Assembly (NCBI RefSeq): GCF_003054225.1 | Contig: NZ_QBKQ01000002.1 | Span: 186,001 to 250,000 of the forward strand | Direction: 5' to 3' | Length of the DNA: 64,000 bases | Origin: Christiangramia gaetbulicola | Lineage (GTDB): Bacteria; Bacteroidota; Bacteroidia; Flavobacteriales; Flavobacteriaceae | Part shown: positions 44,233 through 52,974 of the stretch, one piece after another | How the letters are laid out: the number at the start of each line of letters is the position of its first letter | Numbering within the stretch: position 1 is the first letter of the stretch | Notes under the pieces: generated by a model | What the model was told of the DNA's origin: nothing | The model's input: the letters and a program-made list of their open reading frames with translations, nothing else | The model's database searches: none | Program-made: the position numbers and the translations under genes

Positions 44233-45283
44233 GATTTATATCAATGGCATATCGTCTGTCTCTCCACAATCTGAAGATATCTATGAGAATGAAATTCCGC
44301 AGACCTATAATGAAAATATACTCCCAGCTATAAATATAGATTACAAATCGCTGATAAAGCCAATGATGCTCAGGCGTATGTCTAAAGCGGTGAAAATGGG
44401 ACTTTACTGCTCTAAAAAGGCTTTACAGGAGGCTGGGATTGCAGACCCTGGCGCTATTCTAGTAGGTACAGGTCAGGGTTGTATGCAGGATACCGAAAAA
44501 TTTATGAGTAATATGCTGGAATCTGAAGAAGGTCTTTTGAGTCCTACTTCCTTTATACAATCCACGCATAATACGGTTGCAGGCCAGATAGCCCTGGATC
44601 TAAAGTGTAAGGGACACAATATGACCTTTACCCAGAACTCCGCTTCCTTTGAAACGGCTCTTCTGGATACTGTTTTACTTTTTGAAGATGAGCAAGTGCA
44701 GAATATCCTGGTAGGTGGAGTAGATGAGACCTCCGAAGAATTTACTGGATTTCAAAAACTCGACGGGCAGATCAAAGAGGCGAGTATTAATAATCTGGAT
44801 CTATTTGCTTCTGGAACTTCGGGTACTATTATTTCAGAATCTGCAGCTTTCTTTACATTAAGTTCTGAAAAGAATGACAGCACATATGCTGAATTTAAGG
44901 ATGTGCAAATTATAAATAAGGTTGAAAAAAGCGACCTGATCTCAAAAATCGAGGAATTTCTTTCTAGGAATAAATTGCGGCTTGCAGATATCGATGCAGT
45001 GATACTTGGAAGAAATGGGGATAGTAGATTCGACCATTATTATGAAGATCTGCAGCAAGGATTGTTCGCAGAAAAATGCCAGGTAGGATTTAAACATCTG
45101 GTAGGAGACAATAATTCGGTTTCATCATATGCCTTCTGGCTGGCTTCCAAAATTCTGAAAGAAAAGAGGATCTCACAGATCTTTAAATTGAATGCTGTAA
45201 ATTGCAATGCTCCCCGGAATATTTTGATCTATAATCAATACCTGGGCAGAAACCACGGTCTAATTCTTTTACAAAGCCATTGA
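44225..45283 (+). CDS. Chain-length-factor-like ketosynthase partner
   Basis: A 352-residue thiolase-fold protein. At the active-site position TxSTACSS of true KS it reads TFTQNSASFETALLD, so the Cys is lost, and the two His motifs are not visible. Such inactive partners set chain length in type II polyketide systems, and heterodimers of this kind are known for aryl polyenes. It overlaps the FabF-like gene by 8 bp, supporting one complex. Confidence 0.78.
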   Translation: MSKIYINGISSVSPQSEDIYENEIPQTYNENILPAINIDYKSLIKPMMLRRMSKAVKMGLYCSKKALQEAGIADPGAILVGTGQGCMQDTEKFMSNMLESEEGLLSPTSFIQSTHNTVAGQIALDLKCKGHNMTFTQNSASFETALLDTVLLFEDEQVQNILVGGVDETSEEFTGFQKLDGQIKEASINNLDLFASGTSGTIISESAAFFTLSSEKNDSTYAEFKDVQIINKVEKSDLISKIEEFLSRNKLRLADIDAVILGRNGDSRFDHYYEDLQQGLFAEKCQVGFKHLVGDNNSVSSYAFWLASKILKEKRISQIFKLNAVNCNAPRNILIYNQYLGRNHGLILLQSH

Positions 45284-46050
45284 TCTATAAACTGATTAAA
45301 ATCCTATTCATCATTGCTGGAATTACTTCCATCGCTTTCTATTTTCTTAATGATTGGCCTGTCTGGCCCATATTTGTTATCCTGCTTGGATATATTGCAT
45401 TAATTCTGGTATTATCAACCAATATTCAACTGAATTTTTTTGTCAAGGCATACCATAATAATCCAGGTTTTTCAGAAAATGCCGTGGCCTTAAGCTTTGA
45501 CGATGGTCCTACGGAAGAAACCCTCGAAATCCTGGATATTCTGGATCGGCATCAGGCCAAAGCAGCTTTCTTTTGTATTGGCAGGAATATCGAAAAATAT
45601 CCAGAGATCTTTAAAGAGATCATTGATCGAGGCCATATTGTGGGAAACCATACTTTTTCCCATACCAGGAAAATGGGGTTTCTAAGCAGTAAAACCATTC
45701 AGGCTGAGATCGAGAAATGTGATGAGATCGTGCGGCAAACAGCCGGATTAAACCTTAACCTTTTCAGGCCGCCTTTTGGTATCATCAATCCCAAGACGAA
45801 AAGAGCACTGGAAAATACCGGTCATAAGGTGATGGGCTGGAATAAAAGGCCTTATGATGCCATTACAAAATCTCCTGAAAAGATCATCCACAGGATCACC
45901 AGAGATCTTAAAAAAGGTGACCTTATCTTATTACATGATAATATGCCTAAGACGGCACCCATATTGGAACAATTGTTGGTTATTTTAAAACAACGTAATT
46001 TCAGAACCGTAAGACCTGATAAATTATTTGATATTCATGCGTATAATTAA
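45280..46050 (+). CDS. NodB-type polysaccharide deacetylase, membrane-anchored
   Basis: A 256-residue protein: two N-terminal transmembrane helices (ILFIIAGITSIAFYFL and WPIFVILLGYIALILVL), then a NodB domain with ALSFDDGPTEETLEILD (catalytic Asp and metal Asp) and the metal His pair NHTFSH; FRPPFG and LLHDN follow. The active site looks complete. Start TTG overlaps the upstream stop. Its role in a pigment cluster is unclear; de-N-acetylation of an amino-sugar head group is a guess. Confidence 0.85.
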   Translation: MIYKLIKILFIIAGITSIAFYFLNDWPVWPIFVILLGYIALILVLSTNIQLNFFVKAYHNNPGFSENAVALSFDDGPTEETLEILDILDRHQAKAAFFCIGRNIEKYPEIFKEIIDRGHIVGNHTFSHTRKMGFLSSKTIQAEIEKCDEIVRQTAGLNLNLFRPPFGIINPKTKRALENTGHKVMGWNKRPYDAITKSPEKIIHRITRDLKKGDLILLHDNMPKTAPILEQLLVILKQRNFRTVRPDKLFDIHAYN

Positions 46051-46660
46051 ACTTTTCATTTTCCTTTTCAGCTTAAACCTGTTGGCTCAAAACGGAGCTT
46101 TAAGCAATTCAGAAAAACAGGCTTTTAAAGCCAGCGTGATCGAGAGATCGAACGATATTAAAAGTTTCTCTGCCGAATTCTCCCAGGTTAAGCATATGGA
46201 AATGATGGATGGCAATCCCGAAAGTCAGGGCAAAGTCTATTATAAATCTCCCAATACTTTAAAATGGGAATATACCAGGCCTTACGATTATCAGCTGCTT
46301 TTCAAGGATTCCAAATTATACATTGTAGAAGAAGGTCATTTGTCTGAAGTTGATCTTAGCTCTAATAAGCTTTTCGATAAGATGGGCGAATTGGTAGCCG
46401 GAAGCGTAAATGGTAAGATCCTGATGGCCGATAAGGATTTTGATATCTCTTATCATCATGCCGGTCCACACGTAAAAGCCTTGATCATCCCAAAAGATCA
46501 AAATCTACGTGGAATGTTCAAGGAGATCTGGATTAATTTTAATACCGAGCATCTTATTAGGTCTGTGAGACTTATAGATCCTTCTGGCGATTATACCGAA
46601 ATTTCCATGAAGAATATCAAAATTAATCAGCCTATTCCGCCTTCAGTTTTTCAAAACTAA
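46037..46660 (+). CDS. LolA-like periplasmic lipoprotein carrier
   Basis: A 207-residue protein with a signal peptide (IIKLFIFLFSLNLLAQ) and a LolA-type incomplete beta-barrel: KSFSAEFSQVKHMEMMDGNP, then GKVYYKSPNTLKWEYTRPYD and LRGMFKEIWINF. The ATG at 46037 gives a proper signal peptide; TTG 46028 is possible. In the cluster it could carry the hydrophobic polyene lipid across the periplasm, with the MMPL protein doing the inner-membrane step. Confidence 0.85.
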   Translation: MRIIKLFIFLFSLNLLAQNGALSNSEKQAFKASVIERSNDIKSFSAEFSQVKHMEMMDGNPESQGKVYYKSPNTLKWEYTRPYDYQLLFKDSKLYIVEEGHLSEVDLSSNKLFDKMGELVAGSVNGKILMADKDFDISYHHAGPHVKALIIPKDQNLRGMFKEIWINFNTEHLIRSVRLIDPSGDYTEISMKNIKINQPIPPSVFQN

Positions 46661-46688
46661 AGTATCTTGCCTGCACTAAAAACCACCT

Positions 46689-47054
46689 ATGATTTTAGAA
46701 GGCTTCTACAAAATATCCAATACCTCGGTCGCAGGAGATTCTGCGGTAACTACCCTGAAAGTAAATAAAGACCACGAGATCTATAAAGGTCATTTCCCGG
46801 GTAGACCGGTAACTCCAGGAGTTGTTCTAATGCAACTTTTTAAGGAGGAAGCCGAAAGGATATTTGACAGGAACCTGCAACTCGTACGTGCCGATAATGT
46901 AAAATTTACCGCGGTTTTTGATCCTACTCAGGATGATGAACTCATCCTGGATTCACATCTTACCGAAACAGGAGAATTCATTAAACTTAAAGGAGAAGCT
47001 AAGAATAAGAGTGGTATCGTTTTAAAGATCAACTCCTTATATAAAGTCCTTTAA
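46689..47054 (+). CDS. FabZ-type dehydratase, hot-dog fold
   Basis: A 121-residue protein with the FabZ signature YKGHFPGRPVTPGVVLMQLF, including the catalytic His. The Glu expected in the central helix appears in LFKEEAERIF. Probable second dehydratase of the polyene pathway, so that one enzyme may act on early aryl units and one on later polyene units. A 62-bp gap to the next gene is one of the two longest in the operon. Confidence 0.85.
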   Translation: MILEGFYKISNTSVAGDSAVTTLKVNKDHEIYKGHFPGRPVTPGVVLMQLFKEEAERIFDRNLQLVRADNVKFTAVFDPTQDDELILDSHLTETGEFIKLKGEAKNKSGIVLKINSLYKVL

Positions 47055-47116
47055 AACCTTGATTAGGTTATGTTGCTCTCTCAATAAATAATACTTTTGC
47101 AGTAAATGATTTCAGA

Positions 47117-48322
47117 GTGAAAAAAGAGCCGGTTTTTCAAAGAAGATTTGAAGATCTAAATTGCTGTGTTATAGTTCCTACCTATAATAACGCCCATTCA
47201 CTCGATCAATTTTTAGCAGACCTAAAGCTTTACACGAATAGGATCATTGTAATCAATGATGGTTCTACAGACGGTACCGCTAGCATCCTGCAAAAGCATG
47301 CCGAATTCCATCATAAAGAGCATCCAGAGAATAAGGGCAAGGGTATGGCTCTTAAGACGGGCTTTAATTTTGCTGAAAAACTTGGTTACGATTATGCTAT
47401 CACCATAGATTCTGATGGTCAGCATTACCCTGATGATCTCGATGTATTTTTAACGGAACTGGAATCCAGATCAGCAAGTGATCCTGAGCTATTACTGGTT
47501 GGTGATCGCAATATGGGGCGGGATGGAATTCCCGGGAAAAGCAGTAAAGGTAACAGGTTTTCCAATTTCTGGTTCCTGGTTGTTACCGGAATAGAACTTC
47601 ATGACACCCAAAGTGGATACAGGCTGTACCCGGTAAAACTGATCAACTCCCTGAAGCTTATTACCTGGAAATTTGAATTAGAAATAGAAGTACTGGTTAA
47701 GGCGGCCTGGAAAAAAGCAGAGGTAAAAAATATTCCTATCAAGGTTCTATATCAGGAGGGTGAAAGGGTAACGCACTTCAGGCCATTCTGGGATATTGTA
47801 AGGATTGTTTTGCTTTATATGTGGTTCGTGCTTGTAAGTTTCTTCTACATACATCCAAGAAATAAATACCAGGATTTTAAGAATAAAGGCTTCAAAAGAT
47901 TCTGGAAAGAGGATATTATCAAAAGTCAGGAGCCACCGCACAAAAAAGCTGCTGCGATCGCTTTAGGCATATTCGTAGGTATTTCACCATTCTGGGGTAT
48001 TCACACTTTGCTGGTTTTTACTCTGGCTGCAGTCTTTAAATTAAATAAGGTTATAGCCTTCTTATTTTCGAATATAAGTATACCGCCTTTAATTCCGTTT
48101 ATAGTCTATGCAAGTTACCAGGCTGGCTCATTTATTACCGGTAACGGGTTTGACTGGGATCTGAAACTACACAAATTCGACACCGGCACCGATGTTTTCA
48201 TGGGTTTATGGCAGTATATAATGGGGAGTTTCGCCCTGGCAATTGTCATGGCAATTAGCCTTTGGATTGTATTTTATTTTTTATTTTCGGTTTTTAACCA
48301 AAAGCAGGTGGTGAAACCTTAA
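47117..48322 (+). CDS. Family 2 glycosyltransferase fused to DUF2062
   Basis: A 401-residue protein. Residues 12-250 form a DPM-like GT-A transferase (CVIVPTYNNAHSLDQFLADL, NDGSTDGTAS and the DSDGQHYPDD metal motif). Residues about 280-395 form the membrane domain DUF2062 (LGIFVGISPFWGIHTLLVFT, then FSNISIPPLIPFIVYASYQA). GTG start. It may add a sugar to a lipid carrier or to the product; substrate unknown. Overlaps the MMPL start by one base. Confidence 0.85.
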   Translation: MKKEPVFQRRFEDLNCCVIVPTYNNAHSLDQFLADLKLYTNRIIVINDGSTDGTASILQKHAEFHHKEHPENKGKGMALKTGFNFAEKLGYDYAITIDSDGQHYPDDLDVFLTELESRSASDPELLLVGDRNMGRDGIPGKSSKGNRFSNFWFLVVTGIELHDTQSGYRLYPVKLINSLKLITWKFELEIEVLVKAAWKKAEVKNIPIKVLYQEGERVTHFRPFWDIVRIVLLYMWFVLVSFFYIHPRNKYQDFKNKGFKRFWKEDIIKSQEPPHKKAAAIALGIFVGISPFWGIHTLLVFTLAAVFKLNKVIAFLFSNISIPPLIPFIVYASYQAGSFITGNGFDWDLKLHKFDTGTDVFMGLWQYIMGSFALAIVMAISLWIVFYFLFSVFNQKQVVKP

Positions 48323-51312
48323 TGCATAAAGCTTTCCACAATATTCACAACTACTTGAAGAACCATAAGGCGATTGGTTTTTCAATACTGTTTTTGTACA
48401 CTCTCATCATTTCTTTTTTTGCCTGGAATATCAACCTGGAAGAGGATATTACCAAATTGATTCCTGGAGGTGATAAGCAAGAGATGCTGAAAAAGATCCT
48501 GAAGGAAACTGATTTTTCAGATAAGCTCATCGTGAGTATTTCAGCTGAATCTAAAGAAGTTTCGCCAGATTCCCTGGTGCTTTATGCCAATGAGTTTACC
48601 AATATTCTTGAAAAAGATTATTCAGATTATATCTTGGAGATCAAAGGAAAAGTTCCTGAAAAGGACCTTAAACAGATCTATAATTTCGTTTATGACAACC
48701 TGCCCATTTTCCTGAACGATCAGGATTATGAGGAGATCGAGACCAGGTTATACCAGGATAGTATCAAGGATCGCCTTTCTTCTGGCTACAGGCAACTTAT
48801 GTCACCCACCGGTTTTGTAACCAAAGATTATTTTTTGAGTGATCCCTTGAATTTCACAAATCTGGGCCTGGAAAAATTACAGGAATTACAGGTTGGTGAT
48901 AATTTCAGCATTTACAAGAACTACCTGGTCACCAACGACCGGCAGCATATTATTCTTTTTCTTGATCCTACTTTCCCAGCTTCAGAAACCAACAGAAATG
49001 AGAAGTTCATCAACGCTCTCGAACAGACAGTTCAAAATCTGAATAAGAATTATGCTTCAGTAGATGCAAATTATTTTGGAGGAGTACTTTATTCTCTGGC
49101 GAATGCAAACCGCATTAAAAAGGATATAAAGTTGACCATGGGAATTGCTATTAGTGTGCTATTGATATTGCTTGTATTTTTTTACAGGAAGATCTATGTG
49201 CCGCTACTATTGTTTCTTCCAAGTTTACTTGCGGGTCTAACTGCTATTGCCGTCCTGAGCATTTTTAAAGGAAGCGTTTCGGCTATCTCACTGGGGATTG
49301 GCGCCATTTTACTTGGGGTAACGCTCGATTATGCCTTGCATATTTTAACTCACTTCAGGATTAACCGGGATATAGGGCAGCTTTATAGAGATATTACGAA
49401 ACCGATTCTTATGAGCGGTATCACCACGGCCATCGCTTTTCTCTGTCTTATTTTTGTTCAAAGTGAGGCCCTGAATGACCTGGGAATCTTTGCCGCGATA
49501 AGTGTATTGCTGTCTTCAGTTTTTGCTTTGATCATAATTCCACTTTTATATGATCCCGGTTCAGATAAAACTGAAAAGACAACATTCCTGGACAGTATAG
49601 CAGCGATAGATTATTCAAAAGTAAAGCCATTGGTGCTTGGCGTGATCGCCATTTTTGTGATCTCACTTTTCTTTTTCAATAAAGTAAAATTCAATAGTGA
49701 TCTTTCAAAACTGAACTACCAACCTGAGCAAATTAAAGCTCTGGAAGAAAAAGTTGAAGGTTTGGCCGGTAGATCGGGCAAGAGCGTTTATATGGTCACT
49801 TATGGAAATACCGTTGATGAAGCCCTTCAGCAAAACAACAAGTTATATCAGCAGCTTCGAGAATTTGAAAACGAGGGATTTATCCAGAATTTCAGCAGTA
49901 TAGGCGGAGTTATTTCTTCTACCACGACCCAGGATGCTAGGATCGAAAAGTGGAATTCTTTCTGGACGCCCTCTAAAAAGGATAGCCTGAAAAGGGATCT
50001 TTTAAATACCTCTTCCAGCTATGGATTCAAGCCTCAAACATTCAGTAAATTCTACGATCAGCTGGATAAGGATTTTGAGACCATTGGCTTGAACGATTAT
50101 AAGAATGCCGGTTCTCTATATTTAAACGATTTCATTTCAGAAGGTGATGAGCTTGCTACGGTTACCAGTACGGTAAGTCTGCCAGAAGAAAATGCCGATG
50201 AATTTGTGTCTTATTTTCAGGACAAACAAGGAGTTTTTGCTCTTGATCGCAAAGCGATGAACCAGAACTTCCTGGGGAATCTGAAAGATGATTTCAATAA
50301 ACTTATCTTGGTTTCAGTTCTGGCCGTATTCCTTGTATTATTGATCTCCTACCGCAACCTCGAAATAAGCCTTTTTACTTTGCTACCCATTGCGGTCACC
50401 TGGATCTGCGCCCTGGGCATCATGGCATTGCTGGGGATCGAATTCAATATTTTGAATATTATCATTTCCACTTTCATTTTTGGATTAGGCCTGGATTACA
50501 GCATTTTTATTACCAATGCCTGTCTTGAGGAGTATGAGACCGGGAAAAACGAATTAAAGACCTACCAGACATCTATTCTCATTTCAGTAATTACAACTTT
50601 ACTGGGAATGGGTGCGCTCATTTTTGCGCAGCATCCAGCATTAAGATCGGTCTCTGTTGTATCTATAATTGGCGTGATCACTGCGGTTAGCGTTAGTTTT
50701 GTGCTCCAGAGAGCTATCTTCAGAAAATTAATCCTGAACAGGGTCGAGAGCGGAAGATCACCATTTTACCTGAGACAACTAGGAGATTTTAAAGGAAGGA
50801 TCACCGGGACCGAAAGTGAGAAACTTTACAAAAAGAGAGCCGTGCTGGATAATTTCAGGTATAAGTCTGTTTATCCCCTGGCGCGAAAGAGGTTCAGGGT
50901 TATCAGGGAAAAGAACCTGAGGATTAGCAATTATATTGAAAATGGGGAGAGTGTGGCCGTGATCAATTCCGGTTACGGAATTATACCCTTATTCCTTTCT
51001 TATAAATTTGAAGCATCCAGTATCCACGCGCTGGAAATCGATAGAGAATCTCTGAATATTTCGCGAAGCACTGCCAGATCGAATTCTGCAGATATTTCAT
51101 TCTACCAGGAGATCGAAGAACTTCCTGGAACAGTGGTCTATGTTATCTATGGGAATTTTGAAAATGAACAGGAGTTAAAAGAAATTATAAAGAAAAATGC
51201 CCAGAAGGTTATTTTCATAGATTCAGACTTTCCAAACAGGTGGCTGCTGGACCTTAATTTTGAGATCATTTATCGCCAGAATAATATCCTAGTCTTAAGA
51301 AAAGCAGAATAA
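48322..51312 (+). CDS. MMPL/RND-type lipid transporter fused to methyltransferase-like domain
   Basis: A 996-residue protein. Residues 1 to about 800 have two RND halves, each with a periplasmic domain and six helices (SVSAISLGIGAILLGVTLDY, IIISTFIFGLGLDYSIFITN), as in MMPL hopanoid/lipid exporters. Residues about 870-996 form a Rossmann-like domain (VAVINSGYGIIPLFLSYKF, then ALEIDRESLNISRS), like a SAM methyltransferase. Related Bacteroidota proteins usually carry a lysophospholipid acyltransferase between these parts; here only a short linker remains. It probably moves and perhaps methylates the polyene lipid. Confidence 0.82.
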   Translation: MHKAFHNIHNYLKNHKAIGFSILFLYTLIISFFAWNINLEEDITKLIPGGDKQEMLKKILKETDFSDKLIVSISAESKEVSPDSLVLYANEFTNILEKDYSDYILEIKGKVPEKDLKQIYNFVYDNLPIFLNDQDYEEIETRLYQDSIKDRLSSGYRQLMSPTGFVTKDYFLSDPLNFTNLGLEKLQELQVGDNFSIYKNYLVTNDRQHIILFLDPTFPASETNRNEKFINALEQTVQNLNKNYASVDANYFGGVLYSLANANRIKKDIKLTMGIAISVLLILLVFFYRKIYVPLLLFLPSLLAGLTAIAVLSIFKGSVSAISLGIGAILLGVTLDYALHILTHFRINRDIGQLYRDITKPILMSGITTAIAFLCLIFVQSEALNDLGIFAAISVLLSSVFALIIIPLLYDPGSDKTEKTTFLDSIAAIDYSKVKPLVLGVIAIFVISLFFFNKVKFNSDLSKLNYQPEQIKALEEKVEGLAGRSGKSVYMVTYGNTVDEALQQNNKLYQQLREFENEGFIQNFSSIGGVISSTTTQDARIEKWNSFWTPSKKDSLKRDLLNTSSSYGFKPQTFSKFYDQLDKDFETIGLNDYKNAGSLYLNDFISEGDELATVTSTVSLPEENADEFVSYFQDKQGVFALDRKAMNQNFLGNLKDDFNKLILVSVLAVFLVLLISYRNLEISLFTLLPIAVTWICALGIMALLGIEFNILNIIISTFIFGLGLDYSIFITNACLEEYETGKNELKTYQTSILISVITTLLGMGALIFAQHPALRSVSVVSIIGVITAVSVSFVLQRAIFRKLILNRVESGRSPFYLRQLGDFKGRITGTESEKLYKKRAVLDNFRYKSVYPLARKRFRVIREKNLRISNYIENGESVAVINSGYGIIPLFLSYKFEASSIHALEIDRESLNISRSTARSNSADISFYQEIEELPGTVVYVIYGNFENEQELKEIIKKNAQKVIFIDSDFPNRWLLDLNFEIIYRQNNILVLRKAE

Positions 51313-52973
51313 TGAAAGTAAAGGTTTTACTGATATTACTTGTTTTTTCAATGCTTTCCTCCTGCGGGGTTAAAAAGTCCATGCAGCAAAGACCGGATGT
51401 TTCCGGCATTGAAGAAATTGACACCACCAGGATAAAACACAGCGATTCTTTTTACAGTCTTGGTAAGAATCAGCTTCGGCAAAATAAGCAGGGGATCTGG
51501 GAACTCTACTTGGAAGGAGATGCGCTGGAAAGGGGAGTAGCCAACGGTAATTTGAGCCGGGAGCTTATTCATCACCAGGAAATCGCCTTTATGGATAAAC
51601 TTCAGGAAATGGTGCCCTCAAAAAGTTACCGCGGATTTTTAAAGAACGTGGTTTCCTGGTTCAACAGGAAAATGTATTTGCATGTTCCAGAAGAGTTTAA
51701 ACAGGAGATCTACGGAGTTTCGCGCTACGGATTGGAGCGTTATGATGATTTTGCGCCGGGATACGTTAGAATGCTTTATTTTCATGGTGCACACGATATT
51801 GGTCATGCCTTGCAGGATTTGATGCTGGTGGGCTGTACTTCTTTTGCCGCCTGGGATTCTAAAACCGAAGACGGGCAGCTAATATTAGGCCGTAATTTTG
51901 ACTTCTATGCGGGAGATGAATTTGGAGATCAGAAAATTGCCGCATTCATAAATCCTGATTCCGGACATAAATTCATGATGTATACCTGGGGAGGATTTAT
52001 TGGCGCTGTTAGCGGAATGAATGAAAAAGGAATTTCGGTAACTATCAACGCAGGCAAATCAAAAATACCCATGCAGGCTAAAACTCCCATAAGTCTCTTG
52101 GCTCGTGAGATACTGCAATACGCCTCCAGTACTTCAGAAGCTATCGAGATCGCCAGAAAGAGAGAAGTTTTCGTGTCTGAGTCTATTATGGTGGGTAGTG
52201 GGGATGAGCGCAAAGCCATCTTAATAGAGGTTTCTCCCAGGAATTTTGGGGTTTATGAAGTTCAGAATTCAAACGAATTGATCTGCAGCAACCACTTCCA
52301 AAGTGAACCATATCTGGATGATAACCGAAATTTAAAAACCATCGAAGAAAGCCATTCCAAATACAGGTATGACCGCATGCAGGAACTTGTTGCTGAAACC
52401 GAAAAGATCGATCCTGAAAAAGCCGTGGCAGTTCTAAGAAATATGAATGGACTCGAGGATAAAGAAATTGGTTATGGCAATGAAAAAGCCATTAATCAAT
52501 TACTGGCCCATCATGGCATTGTTTTTAAACCGGAAGAGCGAAAGGTTTGGGTTTCTTCCAATCCTTACCAGATGGGAGAATTTGTAGCTTACGACCTTGA
52601 TGAAGTTTTCGCAAAATTTGGAAACGGATTGGTGGAAGGCTCAGTTGCTGATGTGGAAAACAATATTCCTGAAAGTGATTTTATCAACTCCATAGCCTTT
52701 TATGATTACGAAGAATTCCGAAAAATGGAAGTTCAGGTAAAACAGGATCTAGCAGAAAACAAACCAGTATCCATCGATGATGCAGAAAAACTGGTGAGAT
52801 TGAATCCGCAATTCTGGGAAGCCTGGTATCTGGCAGGGCAGATCTTTTATCAGAAAGAAAATTATAAGCAGGCAGTAATTCACTTTAAACAGGCTGAAAA
52901 AAGAGAAATCACTACTCTTCCCGATGCCGAAATGGTCGAAAAAATGATCAAAAAAAGCTATCGAAAATTATAA
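51312..52973 (+). CDS. C45-type autoproteolytic acyltransferase-like lipoprotein with TPR tail
   Basis: A 553-residue protein. Lipobox Cys18 (FSMLSSC) marks a lipoprotein. Residues about 60-460 resemble the Ntn-hydrolase family of acyl-CoA:6-aminopenicillanate acyltransferase: the nucleophile would be Cys175 in LVGCTSFAAWD, followed by GQLILGRNFDF and TWGGFIGAVSGMNEKGISV. A TPR-like pair ends the protein (NPQFWEAWYLAGQIFYQKEN). It may form an amide or ester between polyene acid and a head group. Function inferred from fold resemblance and context. Confidence 0.75.
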   Translation: MKVKVLLILLVFSMLSSCGVKKSMQQRPDVSGIEEIDTTRIKHSDSFYSLGKNQLRQNKQGIWELYLEGDALERGVANGNLSRELIHHQEIAFMDKLQEMVPSKSYRGFLKNVVSWFNRKMYLHVPEEFKQEIYGVSRYGLERYDDFAPGYVRMLYFHGAHDIGHALQDLMLVGCTSFAAWDSKTEDGQLILGRNFDFYAGDEFGDQKIAAFINPDSGHKFMMYTWGGFIGAVSGMNEKGISVTINAGKSKIPMQAKTPISLLAREILQYASSTSEAIEIARKREVFVSESIMVGSGDERKAILIEVSPRNFGVYEVQNSNELICSNHFQSEPYLDDNRNLKTIEESHSKYRYDRMQELVAETEKIDPEKAVAVLRNMNGLEDKEIGYGNEKAINQLLAHHGIVFKPEERKVWVSSNPYQMGEFVAYDLDEVFAKFGNGLVEGSVADVENNIPESDFINSIAFYDYEEFRKMEVQVKQDLAENKPVSIDDAEKLVRLNPQFWEAWYLAGQIFYQKENYKQAVIHFKQAEKREITTLPDAEMVEKMIKKSYRKL

Positions 52974-52974
52974 C

